A DNA stretch of 64,000 bases from positions 449,265 to 513,264 of the forward strand of contig UESW01004241.1 in assembly GCA_900491605.1 (NCBI GenBank), given 5' to 3'. Of the stretch, positions 45,535 to 57,478 are shown piece after piece. Both the position numbers and the translations under genes were made by a program. Source of the stretch: Calamus simplicifolius (lineage: Eukaryota > Streptophyta > Magnoliopsida > Arecales > Arecaceae). The first letter of the stretch is position 1. Every line of letters begins with the position of its first letter. The notes beneath the pieces were generated by a model. The model made no database searches. It was not told the origin of the DNA and saw nothing but the letters and a program-made list of their open reading frames with translations.

Positions 45535-45730
45535 ACTCCGCCTTTTTATTTTTGACCTAGTTCGACTTAGAGTCGACTCCCGAAAACTGGGTGTCGGCTC
45601 CGAACCAGAAAGTCTGTCAGCGCTCGAATTAGAGTCGGCTCACAAAGCCAGAGTCGGCTCTAATTGCTTAGACAGAACATCAAAAACTAAGGTGTCGACT
45701 CCACAAACTGTTAGAGTCGACTCTAACAGT
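45535..45730. repeat. Second GAGTCGACTC-type cluster, inside element C
   Basis: Seven copies or variants (GGGTCGACTCC, GAGTCGACTCC, GTGTCGGCTCC, two GAGTCGGCTC, GTGTCGACTCC, GAGTCGACTC) lie just upstream (- strand sense) of the extra ORF, outside the LTRs. Confidence 0.75.
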
Positions 45731-45974
45731 TTCAGAGATAAAAAATCAAGTTTCAAGGATCTGAAACTATTCAAATTAATCATCAAATTCTAGAAATGTT
45801 CCTTAGCAATTGGGGAAACAATGAATCAAGATCTAGATAGATTTCCTTATTGAATATCGAGATTTTTCAAGAAATTGATGAAATCTAGATAGATGTCCTT
45901 AAGAGTTTCAGAAAATTATTCCAAAGGATCACAAACTCCTAATTCTCCTCTAAGATAACAAAATCTCTCTTCAC

Positions 45975-47530
45975 TTAAGGGTTTTGTAATATATCTGCAA
46001 GTTGTTCTTCAGTATTCACATAATCAAGACAAATTTCATTATTGGCTACATGTTCTCTTATAAAGTGATATCTAATTTCAATATGCTTTGTTCTTGAGTG
46101 TTGAATTGGATTTTTAGTTAGATTGATTGCACTTGTATTATCACATCTTATAGGTGTCTTATCAAGTGTGATACCATAGTCTTCAAGTTGTCTCTTAATC
46201 CATAGGATTTGAGCACAGCAACTTCCAGCTGCAACATATTCTGCTTCAGCAGTAGATAATGCAACCGAATTTTGCTTTTTGCTAAACCATGAGATTAAGT
46301 TACTTCCTAAAAATTGGCATGCACCACTTGTGCTTTTTCTATCTAACTTACATCCAGCATAATCAGAATCAGAATATGCAATTAGATTTAATGTTGAGTC
46401 TCTAGAATACCATAAACCTACATTTTTTGTTCCACTTAAGTATCTTAAGTATTCTTTTAACAGCAATTAAATGTGATTCTTTAGGTTCAGATTGAAATCT
46501 AGCACATAACAAACAGCAAACATTATGTCTGGTCTACTTGCAGTTAAGTAAAGTAGGGATCCGATTATACCTCGATAATATTTTTGATCAACCTTCTTAC
46601 CTTCTTCATCTTTGTCCAGCTTGCATGAAGGACTCATTGGTGTTCCGAGGGGTTTGATTGATTCCATACCAAACTTCTTTAGAATTTCTCTTGTGTACTT
46701 TGTTTGGTTGATAAAGATTCCCTCTTTGCTTTGTTTGATTTGGAGTCCAAGGAAGAAATTGAGTTCTCCCATCATGCTCATTTCAAATTCTCCCTGCATT
46801 AACTTAGCAAATTCTTGACATAGAAGATTGTTAGTAGCACCAAATACAATGTCATCAACATATATTTGAACTACAAGTAAATCTTTATCTTTTCTTTTCA
46901 AAAACAATGTTTTATCAACATTTCCTCTTGTAAAATCATTTTCAATTAAAAATTTACTTAGTCTATCATACCAAGCTCTAGGTGCTTGTTTCAAACCATA
47001 TAAAGCTTTGTGCAATTTAAAAACGTGATTTGAAAATTCATGATCTTCAAATCCGGTGGTTGTTCAACAAATACTTCTTCATTTATTAATCCATTTAAAA
47101 ATGCACTTTTGACATCCATTTGAAATAAATTAAAGTTCATGTGACATGCAAATGCAAGTAATAGCCTAATGGCTTCTAATCTAGCTACAGGTGCAAAGGT
47201 TTCATCAAAATCAATACCTTCTTCTTGATTATATCCTTTTGCAACTAATCTAGCTTTGTTTCTAATTACTATGCCATTTTCATCTAGTTTATTTCTAAAA
47301 ACCCATTTTGATCCTATAACAGAATGATTTTAGGTCTTTCAACTAATGTCCATACATTATTTCTAGTGAATTGATTTAATTCTTCTTGCATAGCTAACAT
47401 CCAATTATTATCTTTTTCAGCTTCTTCAATAGTTTTAGGTTCAATTTGAGAAACAAATGCAAGATGATTACTAATATTTCTCATAGATGATCTAGTTCTT
47501 ATTCCTTGAGATGGATCACCTATAATCAAT
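45975..47530 (-). pseudogene. Element C reverse transcriptase and RNase H
   Basis: Copia-type RT in - strand frames: KTIEEAEKDNNWMLAMQEEL (complement of 47314-47529), a decayed stretch, then ALYGLKQAPRAWYDRLSKFL, catalytic YVDDIVFGATN (about 46852-46863) and SLLYLTASRPDIMFAVCY (complement of 46467-47015). RNase H follows (complement of 45975-46466): YLSGTKNVGLWYSR, SDSDYAGCKLDRKSTSGACQ, LSTAEAEYVAAGSCCAQILW. The order (integrase before RT) is that of Ty1/copia. Several frameshifts, including near 47030 and 46465, are present. Confidence 0.9.
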
Positions 47531-47559
47531 TCCTTGGGATGACTATAAGCATATCTCCA

Positions 47560-48900
47560 ATCTCTTGGAAGATCTACATCATTATGATTAGTATTAATAA
47601 CATCAGCTTAGGTGAATCATTATCTTTAGCTTCTTGTTCATGATCTGAAGATACATCAATATTAAGTTTTTCAAGATTTTTTCAGAATGTTTGTATCTTC
47701 CTCATCATCAATCTTTTGGAACTTGATGCTAAAGATTCATCAAAAACTACATGAATAGATTCTTCAACAATTAAACTTCCTTTATTGAACACTCTATATG
47801 CTTTACTAGTTGTTGAATAACCTAAGAATATTCCTTCATCAGATTTTGCATCAAATTTACCTAAGTTATTTTTACCATTATTATGAATAAAACATTTACA
47901 CCAAATGCATGAAAATATTTAATGTTGGGTTTTCTATCATGCCATAATTCATAAGGTGTTTTCTTTAAAATGGTCTTATTAATGCTCTATTTAGGATGTA
48001 ACATGCTGTGTTAATAGCTTCCGCCCAAAAGTATTTGGGAGTTTACTTTCACATAGCATGGTACGGGCCATGTCTTCTAGAGTCCTATTTTTCCTTTCAA
48101 CTACTCCATTTTGTTGGGGTTCTTGGTGCAGAAAAATTATGATTAATACCATTTTCATTGCAAAAACTTTCAAATAAGTGATTTTCAAATTCAGTTCCAT
48201 GATCACTTCTTAGAGACACTATGGTAGTGTTTTTCTCATTTGTGACTTTCTTGAAGAATTTCAGGAATATCGAGAAAGTCTCATCTTTGTGAGCTAAAAA
48301 CATTACCCAAGTGAATCTAGAGTAATCATCTACTATCACAAGACCATATTTCTTTCCTCCTAGACTTGTGGTTCTAGTTGGTCCAAAAAGGTCCATGTGA
48401 AGTAGCTCTAATGGCCTAGAAGTTGAAACAACATTTTTAGATTTAAAAGAACTTCTAGTTTGTTTTCCAAATTGACATGCATCACATATTTTGTTATTTT
48501 CAAAATCTATTTTAGGTAAGTCCTTTAACTAAATCCATTTAATTAGTTTTGAAATAAGGTGTGTGCTTGCATGACCTAATCTACGATGCCACAACCAACC
48601 AATCTCATTCATATTAGCATTATTAGCAACTAAGCAATGATTATTAGTAGACAAATTGTCTAAGTCAATCAAGTATACATTGCCATTTCTATTTCCAATA
48701 AAAACAATGCTATTATCAATGGGATTAGCAACTGTGCATATAGAAGATTCAAATGATACTTTAAAACCTTTATCACATAATTGACTTATACTAATTAAAT
48801 TATGTTTCAAACCATCAACATAAAGTACATTTTCAATAATATGGAGGGAGTTATTTGAATTTACCAAGGCCCAAGATTTGGCCTTTACCATTATCGCCAA
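47560..48900 (-). pseudogene. Element C integrase with pre-integrase domain
   Basis: The complement of 48529-48900 holds the GAG-pre-integrase region (NVLYVDGLKHNLISISQLCD, WLWHRRLGHASTHLISKL, with the H-H pair). A stop near 48530 precedes ICDACQFGKQTRSSF (C-C pair). The rve core follows in the complement of 48097-48396: LLHMDLFGPTRTTSLGGKKY (first D), LRSDHGTEFENHLFESF (second D). The E-containing part, QQNGVVERKNRTLEDMARTM, is in another frame (complement of 47991-48206). The region 47560-47990 is the degraded C-terminus (LGYSTTSKAYRVFN-type block). Confidence 0.88.
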
Positions 48901-49200
48901 ATGTAACTACTCCTTTCTTTTCTTTCAGGGTGATGAATTCATCTTTGTCACCCGTCATATGTCTTGAGCAGCCGCTATCAAGATACCACTTTCGCTTTGA
49001 TCTTTTGGCTACAAGACATTCCTGCAAAGATGATCAAGTCTTATGTTTAGGTACCCAAGCTTTCTTGGGTCCTTCATGGTTAGTAGCAATAAAAATTGTT
49101 CCTTTCGGAACCCATATTTTCTTTCCTTTAATATTTAAGTTTTTATTAGGTTTTAGAATTTTACATTCATAAGATTTATGTCACATTTAAAGCATGTAAA
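48901..49200 (-). pseudogene. Element C protease
   Basis: Near the complement of 48860-49020 the sequence encodes KWYLDSGCSRHMTGDKDEF, the aspartic-protease active site of copia elements (D at 48977-48979), and then VTFGDNGKGQILGLG. Upstream it is joined to the gag tail through broken frames. Confidence 0.8.
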
Positions 49201-49469
49201 TTACTTTGGCCAGCACGCACAAAAATATTTTTCAGTGATTTTTTTTCTAAAGTGTTATACCCTAATCCGGCTTTGTCAAAAACTGCTTTTTGACTATTTA
49301 ATAACATGTTAATTTAGTTGAGCTTAAGGTAAACTTATCAACTATGTTCTTATATTTTTCAACCTCTTTCCTTAGTTTATCATTTTCATTGAAATTAATT
49401 CTTTTTTTTTACCAAAATTTTATTTTCAGATTTAAGTTTCTTAACTTCATTATTAAGATCTTCCTTTTC

Positions 49470-50673
49470 TTTAATGAAAGTTGAATTTTTCATTTTTCAA
49501 AAGCTTGTATTTCTTTTTCAAAACCTTGAAATCGCCACAAGTTCATTAAAAGCATCAAATAATTCATCAAATGTAAACTCATCGCAAGGGTTTCGGAACT
49601 TACCTCATCGTTGTCGTCCGCCATAAAACATACATTTGCGACTTCCTTTTGTTCTTCTTCTTCGGAAGAAGATTCTTCGCTATCACTCCAAGTCGCCACA
49701 TAAGCCTTCTTTTTCTTTTTGTAGGCTTTCTTTAATTTAGGACATTCATTCCTAAAGTGCCCCGGTTTATTACACTCATAGCAAGTCAAGGGTCTTTCTC
49801 TTTTTCTTTGTCCTTGTCCTTTTCTTATCCTTTTCTCCTTCCCACTTTGCTCCAAATTTCTTCTTGTGGAAGGGTTTCTTTCTCCTCATAAATCTTTTAA
49901 ACTTTTTGGCTAAGAGAGCAGTCTCATCATCATCATCATCATCATCATCGCTGCTGCTCTCTTCTTCTTTTGCAGCTTTGAGGGCAATCACTTTCTTCTT
50001 CTTTGTTCCTCCTCTACATGCTGCTTCATTGTCAACTCATGGGTCATAAGTGATCCTAGAAGCTCCTCTAAGGGTAGAGTGTTGAGGTCCTTTGCTTCTT
50101 GGATTGCTGTCATTTTGGCTTCCCATGATCTTGGTAGTGACCTAAGAATTTTTCGAACAAGTTCAGAGTTAGTATATGTCTTACCAAGACTTTTTAAACC
50201 ATTTACAATATCTGTAAATCTAGTGATACATGCATGCAATGGTTTCAGATTGTTCCATGCTAAACAATTCATATTTATGAACAAGAATATTAATTTTAGA
50301 TTCTTTACTTGGTTGGTACCCTCATGGGTAACCTCTAATCTATCCCAAATCTTCTTTGCGGAATTACATGTGGAGATTCTATTAAATTCATTTGCATCTA
50401 AGGAGCAATATAAAACATTCATGGCTTTAGCGTTAAGCTGTGCCATCTTCCTATCATTATCATTCCAGTCCCTTTCGGGCTTAGGAACAATAGTGCCATC
50501 AATAACATGTGTGGGTGTACTAGGTCCATTAATTATAACACCCCATAGTTCATAGTCAGAAGCTTGAATGAATATCCTCATTCTAGCTTTCCAATATGAA
50601 TAGTTGAACCATTAAACAGTGGAGGTCTATTCGTAGAATGACCTTCAGCAAATGATCCAACTTGTGTTGCCAT
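49470..50673 (-). pseudogene. gag: Element C gag
   Basis: The start MATQVGSFAEGHSTNRPPLF at 50673 lies about 60 bp after the PBS. A deletion near 50600 shifts the frame. The main frame (complement of 49988-50581) has RIFIQASDYELWGVIINGP, KIWDRLEVTHEGTNQVK and ILRSLPRSWEAKMTAIQEAK, the UBN2-type gag-polypeptide domain. An acidic run follows (DDDDDDDDETALLAKKFKRF), and after another shift the CCHC knuckle CYECNKPGHFRNECPK (about 49738-49785). Confidence 0.87.
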
Positions 50674-50718
50674 TTGGATCTTTAGCTCTTGATCGTGTGA
50701 TCAAAATCTAATGAGCAC

Positions 50719-50734
50719 TAGCTCTGATACCAAT
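50719..50734 (-). promoter_or_regulatory. Primer-binding site of element C (initiator tRNA-Met type)
   Basis: On the - strand, directly after the 5' LTR end, the sequence is ATTGGTATCAGAGC. TGGTATCAGAGC is the standard complement of the plant initiator tRNA-Met 3' end used by most copia elements. Confidence 0.9.
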
Positions 50735-52171
50735 TGTTGGCCCAGATGACAACCCAAGAGGGGGGGGTGAATTGGGTTCTTTAAAAAATTTAAACCTTTT
50801 GAAATATTTGTTTGCTTAGTGTGAGTGAAAGTGAATGCAGATGCAAAAACAAATACAATCAATAAGATAGAGATAGAGATAGAGATAAAGGAGACACGGC
50901 AAACACAAAGATTTTATAGTGGTTCGGTGTATCCAACACCTACGTCCACTCCCAAGATTCACTTGGGTCCACACTATAATCTTCCTTGATTACAGCCGAG
51001 TTGTTTTACAAGCTCACAACTCAAACTTGTTGTTTTCCCGGGATCACAACGAACCCAGCGTTTTCGGGCTCACCAGCATAAAAACCCTAACACAAGCTAT
51101 ACCAAGCTTGTACCGAGGTAAGACTACCTCCACTAGTTCAATCCCCCAGATTGAACTAGACACAAACAAAAGAAATATTTTTTCAATACACAGCTCCTCA
51201 ATGAGCAAATAATCAAGTAAATGAACAAGGTTTAGAAAAGCCTGATTTGTAGTTGGTTGGCTTTTGAGCTTTTCTTCTTTTCTTCTTTTCTTCTTCTCCT
51301 TGCTAGATTGAATCAAGCCTCAGCTCCGATTCTTCACAGTTGAAGCAGTTGAGAAGGATTGAAAAGCAAGAAACTGATCCTCTTTCTCCAATTTGGGAAA
51401 TCCACCAAAACTTTGATTTGAATGCCTTGGATTCCTCTTGAGCTTTTTGGAGTGGAGTGGATTTGAGCTAGAAGGTTTTTCTCTTGAGATTCAGGCTCTC
51501 TTTTTCGGATTTTTAAATTGGGATTTCTCTATTTCTGTTTTTCTTCTTTGTTTTTCCGTTCTTGTTTTTGAATGATAGTTCTTCCCTTTTTATAGATTTC
51601 TTTCAAACCATTTTTGGAAGAAAACTATCCGTTGGAGTGTACCTTGCAACAAAATATATCCGTTAGAAATAAAGTAAAATAGAAATATTACCGTTAGAGC
51701 TGATCTGGCAATTTGATTTTTCGTTCCAGGTGGGTTGGAGTCGACTCTAACTTTTCTGGAGTCGGCTCTAACTCGAAACACTTTAATCCGTTAATTCTGG
51801 AGTCGTCTCTGACTTTTCTGGGGTCGACAAGAAACTTTTCTGGAGTCGACTCTAACAGACCCGGAGTCGACTCTAAGTCGGGGCCAGAAAAATTAACGTT
51901 CTGTCTTTTCTGTGAGAGTCGGCTCTAACAGTCTCGGAGTCGACTCTAACTTCCGTGCCAGATACTGGAGTCGGCTCTGTGATTCTCGGAGTCGACTCTA
52001 ATGTCTGCAATCTTACCTAGACATTAGATTCGATCCAGAACAAGATTTAACTCCTGATTTTGATCATTCAATCGACTTATAATCTGAAAAACTTAATCAA
52101 AATCATTAGAGCCTTCAATTGTTATACTCAAATAGTTTTGTTAATCATCAAAATCATCAATTGGGTCAACA
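50735..52171 (-). repeat. 5' LTR of element C
   Basis: A 1,437-bp LTR, near-identical to 41911-43352 by eye. Differences include a shorter G-run, small indels and a few substitutions. It contains the GAGATA repeat (about 50866-50890) and the GAGTCGACTC cluster (about 51738-51999). Confidence 0.94.
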
Positions 52172-52550
52172 TGTTAGTTGAAAGAAACACCGAGCGATGT
52201 TGCAAAGGAAAAAGGGGAACAGGATCCTCCAAGAAGGAACGAAAGGGCGCTACGAAATTGAATGGCGTTGTTTCGACTTTGCTTTTCCCCGAAGGAAATC
52301 GCCTCAAAAAGAAGATAATGTGTCTTGATCGGAACGCCCAGAACCACCGTTGCAGGCACCGTAAAAACCGGGATTTGCTACGTGGCACTTCCCCAACCGT
52401 TGCCCCTATAAAGCAACAGATCCATCCCGTAAAGGCAAGGCAGCCGCACAATATTAATTAGGGCATCATTACGTAGGCTGTCAAATTCAAACCCATTCAG
52501 ATCGTGCCACCTGGAGTTGTACTCCCTACGTCCGAACCTACGCTTCGAAC
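52172..52550 (-). other. Element B tail: probable leader and promoter region of antisense gene 1
   Basis: This is the part of element B that adjoined the antisense gene before element C inserted. On the - strand a TTTATA-type box (complement of 52405-52412) lies about 240 nt upstream of the antisense ATG once element C is removed. The box also reads as CTATAAAG on the + strand, so its orientation is uncertain. Confidence 0.4.
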
Positions 52551-52568
52551 TAGGGAGTGGGGGGCATG
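52551..52568 (+). promoter_or_regulatory. Polypurine tract of element B
   Basis: AGGGAGTGGGGGGCATG lies directly before the 3' LTR start TGTTGAGG. It is similar in form to the PPT of element A (GTGTGGGGGGCAT). Confidence 0.75.
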
Positions 52569-53523
52569 TGTTGAGGAGTAAAATTGCCGCTGCATTAATA
52601 ATCGTGCAAGGGGTTAGGATCAACCTTGACTCCCACTTGCTGTGCAATACCCGCTAGAGATGAATCAGCCTCAGTGGATCGGGGTGCCTTAGCCCCCAGT
52701 GAGCCAAGGACTCCCAAGGCGCGGATCACATCTCTCGGCCTCAGCTGAGCTATCCCTGACTCTCGGCCTCAACCGAGCTATAACTTCTCTCGGCCTTAGC
52801 CGAGCTATAACAACTCTCGGCCTCAGCCGAGCTATAACATCTCTCGGCCTCAACCGAGCTATTTCTGTCTCTCGGCCTCATTCGAGCGACCCCTATCTCT
52901 CGGCCTTAGCCAAACTATTCCTATCTTTCGGCCCCAGTCGAGCCATTTCTATCCTTATGCCCCGGCCAAACTTAGGCACTTAAGCACCTCTGCGGAATCC
53001 GGTGAGGGAGAGTTCAAACAAAAATCATACCCAATAGTGGCCTAGAGCCCTGGAGCCTACACCGTCTCCAAATCCCAAGACATCAACCAGCTCTCCCAAC
53101 CGTCGATCCTTTAACTAACGAGATACAAATCTTACTGACCTCATAACAAACTAGATTCGAATCCTAACGGCTTTCGGACCCACGACGCTCCCAAGAAATC
53201 AGGTGATCCTCTATAAATAGAACCATCTCCCGGCTTCTCAGGTATGCGCACTTGCTTACTGGCCTACTCTCCTTCTATCTCTGCTCATCCCTTCACATCA
53301 TTAACGCTCTGCTCAAAGCTCTCGAGAGGCCATTTCTAGAGAGACTCTTCAGCGAAAGCCTTCTCCTCACGTTTGTTGATTGTCGATCTTCGCTGACTTA
53401 AGCGTCGGAGGGTCTTTCGCGGAGGACCATCCCCAACGCCTCTCGTGTGAGGACTGTTTTGCAGGTCCGCCCAGAAGGAAGCCCGATCGTATCTGAGTCG
53501 GAGGACAGATTTCAGCAGCAACA
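52569..53523 (+). repeat. 3' LTR of element B
   Basis: A 955-bp LTR from TGTTGAGGAG to CAGCAACA. It carries eight hairpin units (about 52733-52945), one more than the 5' LTR, and the TATA box at 53211-53220. Followed by the CTATA duplication. Confidence 0.94.
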
Positions 53524-53528
53524 CTATA

Positions 53529-54039
53529 ATATCTAATACAAACTCAAAACACGGAGATGGACTCCTGAGGTGAAGGAAGATGAAGAAAGTTCTTATTCTA
53601 AAACAGTGAAGATTGCAGCAGAAAAAGACCATATTACTACTAAATATAAAATACTTTATCCATCGAAACTAAATATAAAATAGCATGCAGTTCAAAGATG
53701 GCCCCTGTTTTTTTCTTATTCCAAATATTTTTTGGAAATTAATTGGGTAAGATTGAATCGGATTCATTAAAATGTAAAGATGCAGTGCAAAATAAAGGAT
53801 ATAATAGAGTTCAGGAGAAGAAATGGAGAGAGAACATGATAAAAAAAACATTTAAATACATATGCCCATCATACGATTGAGTTGTTTGACCACTTACATT
53901 ATGTTCTCCTATGATACTCTAAATCAGTCCTCTCTTGGTTCTTAAAGAGAATTAAAGTACAGTAAATTAATGTTCAGCCCCTCGACATATTCATAGCCTT
54001 TGTTGACCAATCCTGAAGTATCCAATCAATTCTATTAAA

Positions 54040-54087
<48 letters not shown>

Positions 54088-56990
54088 ATATTATATTATT
54101 TATTTATTTATTTATATATGAAAGAATTTTTTTTAAAAAATATTGATATGAGGCTCGGATCATCGGATGCTGCGTGATTAACCAAAAAAGACCAAACGTT
54201 ATTGGCATCAATTTAGTCTTTATGGTATCCCATGCGTAGGCCACCAAATCCAAGCCGAGCTCTTCTACTGAACGAGTTCTACCGTCCTAGAAGTAGAGCT
54301 TAAGTCCCCATCACTTACTTGTCTCAGCGAAGAGAACAGATGTCTCATCCCTTCAATCAAGTCCTTTAGAATAGACAGCAATAAATACTTGGATTTAATG
54401 AGCCCACGCCACCGATGGCATGGCGCTTTCTCTCTCTCAGCACGTGATCTCTTTTCATTCCCTGGGTCGGATGGGTCCACGTTACTGACCACCATGGTAC
54501 GGTCGGCCCCCCGTGAGGCCAGCCAATAGTCGATAGGGCCGTGAACTTGGCCACCTGTCGCGGGATGGATAACGGCGTACCGGACCCGACCCGATATCAA
54601 CAAGGTGAGATGGTACTCGGACAGCGACCACACACCATCGGATTTGTTTTTTTTTTTTCCAAATGGTACGGATGCAGTGAACCGACCTTGGAGAAAGCGT
54701 TGAGTTGAGTTGCATTGGGTTGTGTTGGATTACGTTGGGTCAATAACTAACTGACGTCCAACCTAATTTTTAGCTTACCTAGCCATCTTGAATTCACACA
54801 CTCGCACCTAATTTGAACTTGACATAGCTCTATAACTTCCAACTTAAGCATCGCTTAGATTCGATTACATTTGTTTATATTATATCAGCCCAACACATTG
54901 ATCATAATAAAAAAGAATACAAGTTAAATTCAGCTTGAATTTGATTGAAAGGAAAGCATGTTGAGGGTAGCTTAGGTTTAAGCATGCAACCAACCGAAGT
55001 ATAGTTTAGGTTTATATATATATATATATATATGAGAGAATGGTGAGGAAAGAAATTTTCTTTATATATATATTTTTTAATTAAAAGTATTATAATAAAG
55101 GATGGAACCAAAGAAGAAAAAAAAAACAAAAGTTTTTATAGAGGTAAAATATAATTTTGTGAAGAATTGAACGTGAAACAAGAAATAATTTTTCTTATTT
55201 CATACAAACTATATAAAAAATGTAGTTAGTTGATCCTAATTTTTTTTTTCATTAATTAGCACTTTTCTTCACCATTCAATCAAAGTTTCATGATGCTGAA
55301 ACATACTCTATTTATTTTAAGGCAATTGACTAGAGAACTCTAGATCTCTTATAAGAAATATCTAACGAATAAATGATCAAATTAGCTTTGAATTAGTTCT
55401 AGCTTATAGATTTTTTTTTTTCTTGTTAAGATTTTTTTATATATAATTTATTGAAAAAGGTTAGGTAAAGAAATATTTTTTGCTTTTTTAAGAAAAAAAG
55501 TTAGATTAATATTATAATTTGACCTTAAGTTAATTAAATATATTATGTTTCAAGTTAATTTGATGTTGTATTGAAGATAAGTTTGGATTATACCCCTCTA
55601 AATTGTAGGATGGAAGCATTATGATTTGAAATTTATTTTAGCAATCCATCCTTTTATTAAGTTATTAGAGGTTATAGATGTTGTTTGGATCCTTTGTGTT
55701 GTAATTTTATTTATTTATTATTATCTTATAGATATTAAGAATTTTATTTTATTTTATTAGATGAAAGAGAGGCAAACCTAGGGGTGCAATTTGGACCGCG
55801 TTCAATCCGAATCTGGCCTGCCGAACTTAATTTGTAACAGTACTCAAACTCTAGTTTGCTTAACATGAACCCAAACTGATTTGCAATTTGGATCGGATTC
55901 GGATTGCAATCAACCCGAACCCGAGAAAACTTAAACCCGCAAAGTTGCAAGCGACATGCCCACTAGTGTTGTGGAAGTGATGATTTAACTTTGTTTGTTA
56001 GGTTTAAAGATATGTAGAGCTAACAATGGTGTTGTGAAAGTAATGATTCTTGGTATGAACATTCCATCAGAACCTTCATTACCTTTTAAAATGAGCAACA
56101 TACCTTTAACCATTTCATTTTATCATGTAATGTTGGTGGGCCAAACTAGTATTTTTATTTTTTTTAATTATCTTATTTGAAACATTTGTAACTTCTAATA
56201 TGAAGTTTGCCAAAATTTTATGAAAGCATATGGGAAGAGGTGATGAGCAAAAAACTAAAACATCTGGAAAAGGGGTGATGAGTAAAAAACCAGAGAGCTT
56301 TTGGATGGCGAATGCAGTCTCACTATTTGGAAAAGATCTCTTATACCAGAATTATGTGGTCTTCTATTTGCTCTTTATATTGTCTCAATATTTTCTGCTT
56401 CCGAAGGATAAAGGTGACTTCATCAATGCATATGGTGGCTATTGAAATGTTATGCAACATCTGGATACTTTGAATATGTTTTGATTTAAGAATGTACTTT
56501 TTTTTTTGTTTAGTCTTATGTAAAAGATTTATATTTTTAGTCGTGCAATTTGAAATGTAAAGCTCGTTTGTTTTAAACTTCAGCTTGTTTGTACAATGTG
56601 AAGCTTATTTGTTTCAAACTTTAGCTTATTTGTGCAATGTTAAGCTTATTTATTTCAAATTATCTTTTTTTTTTTTTCATCGATCCAAATTCGAACTTGA
56701 AACTCAATTCAATCTCGATTTTAAAAATAGGATTAGGATTAAAATTTTATAAATAGAATTAAAATTAAAATTAAAATTAATATTTATAAATAAAATTAAA
56801 AGTAAGATTAAAAAAGTTCAAGTTATTAGAATGATGAGATTGGATATATTATTATTTTTAAAAAATGACAGCTATGTTTTTGTTAACACGTCATTGATGA
56901 CAATGGATTTTAAGCTAAAGGACATCCATAACTTTTAAACACGAATGATTGCCATCCCCTCCGCTTGCACATGGACATCCAGTCGTTAGA
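53529..56990. other. AT-rich spacer, no gene recognised
   Basis: Short open frames only. It holds a long TA microsatellite (about 54046-54082) next to a TTAT-rich stretch, a smaller TA run (about 55015-55032), and T-rich tracts. The segment 54130-54720 has higher GC and a CACGTG core (about 54441), like an old promoter or gene flank, but no coding frame is convincing. A TAGGGGTGCAATTTGG sequence at 55779 resembles a hAT left end without a matching right end. Confidence 0.4.
56543..56672. repeat. Short imperfect tandem repeat (41-48 bp units)
   Basis: Three units start at 56543, 56591 and 56632. Each has GTGCAAT/GTACAAT, then AAGCTTATTTG-like, then TTTCAAACTTTAGCTTATTT-like parts. Confidence 0.6.
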
Positions 56991-56999
56991 AACGTGTCT

Positions 57000-57289
57000 T
57001 TAATTAAATCGTTACAAAGCAAACTTGCTGTCCCATCTAGGGCATCGCATCCACAGAGTACCCTTTTTGTGATCGTGCCAGTTTGAGTCCCTCGCATCCG
57101 TAAAAGGAGTCCGGCGCTGCGGCCGCCGTCGCTGTCACGGTCCAAACGGGTCAGCCGTCCACCACCCCGCACCAGGTCACCCCCTTCCCCTCACGCTCCT
57201 CGCACGTGGCCCTCCGCGGTCACAAAATAAACGCCTTATTAGAATATTCTTTAATTAATTAAAATTTAAAACGAAAGTTACGAAACCAC
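57000..57289 (+). promoter_or_regulatory. Probable host gene promoter
   Basis: A GC-rich island with CpG and a G-box/ABRE-like CACGTGGC (57203-57210), followed by an AT-rich stretch (about 57236-57285) and then a GA-rich leader. This composition step is typical of plant gene starts and stands out from the AT-rich surroundings. No clear canonical TATA box; TTTAAAACG near 57262 is the best candidate. Confidence 0.45.
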
Positions 57290-57478
57290 GAGAGAAAAGG
57301 GTAGAGAGAGAGAGAGACAGAGTAGGGGGGAGGAAGGGTCGCGCTAAGCTGAGGGAGGGTTTCTTTGGAAAGCCGAGGGAGAATACGAGAGGAGAAGCAC
57401 GCGTGACGACTCACGACGGGAGAGAGAGAAAGAGACCGTTTCTTCTCCCCCGTGGTTTAGGGTTTCTGCGAGGCTCCG
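57290..57478 (+). other. Putative first (5' UTR) exon of a host gene
   Basis: A GA-rich leader (GAGAGAGAGAGAGACAGAG, about 57305) runs to TTAGGGTTTCTGCGAGGCTCCG, followed by a possible donor CCG/GTAATT at 57479. TTTAGGGTTT is a common leader motif in plants. The sequence after it is T-rich, as in plant introns. A possible 21-nt second exon (57646-57666) sits between CGCTTCAG and GTAGGG and contains an ATG. The product is unknown because no coding exon is identified in the window. Confidence 0.4.

Larger units (their letters stand above)
41906..52176 (-). mobile_element. Element C: Sirevirus-like Ty1/copia retrotransposon nested in element B
   Basis: LTRs at 41911-43352 and 50735-52171 (TGTTGGCCCA...TGGGTCAACA) are flanked by the perfect 5-bp duplication TGTTA (41906-41910 and 52172-52176). 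On the - strand: LTR, initiator-tRNA-Met-type PBS, gag, protease, integrase, RT, RNase H (copia order), an extra envelope-position ORF, several polypurine tracts, LTR. The 10.3-kb length, the extra ORF after pol, multiple PPTs and LTR palindromes match the Sirevirus (SIRE/Maximus) lineage. Several frameshifts and stops inactivate it. The insertion separates the large antisense gene of element B from its upstream region. Confidence 0.95.
28078..53528 (+). mobile_element. Element B: giant Tat-lineage Ty3/gypsy retrotransposon with nested copia
   Basis: LTRs at 28083-29000 and 52569-53523 end in the inverted pair TGTTG...CAACA and are flanked by the perfect 5-bp duplication CTATA (28078-28082 and 53524-53528). 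The total span is 25.4 kb; removing the nested element C (about 10.3 kb) leaves about 15.2 kb. Order: LTR, PBS, gag, protease, RT, RNase H, second RNase H, integrase, 56-bp tandem array, a ~7-kb region with antisense genes, PPT, LTR. The dual RNase H and the antisense extra ORFs place it in the Tat lineage. Stops and shifts in gag and pol show it is defective. Confidence 0.95.

Noticed and set aside
49864..50555. Plus-strand open frames opposite element C gag
   Set aside because: Shadows of the real minus-strand gag; serine runs come from the complement of the aspartate-rich stretch.
54265..54633. 122-codon minus-strand frame
   Set aside because: No recognisable domain, open in more than one frame, and located in promoter-like GC-rich sequence.
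55779..56710. Possible hAT element starting TAGGGGTGCAATTTGG
   Set aside because: No matching inverted terminus or 8-bp duplication could be found.
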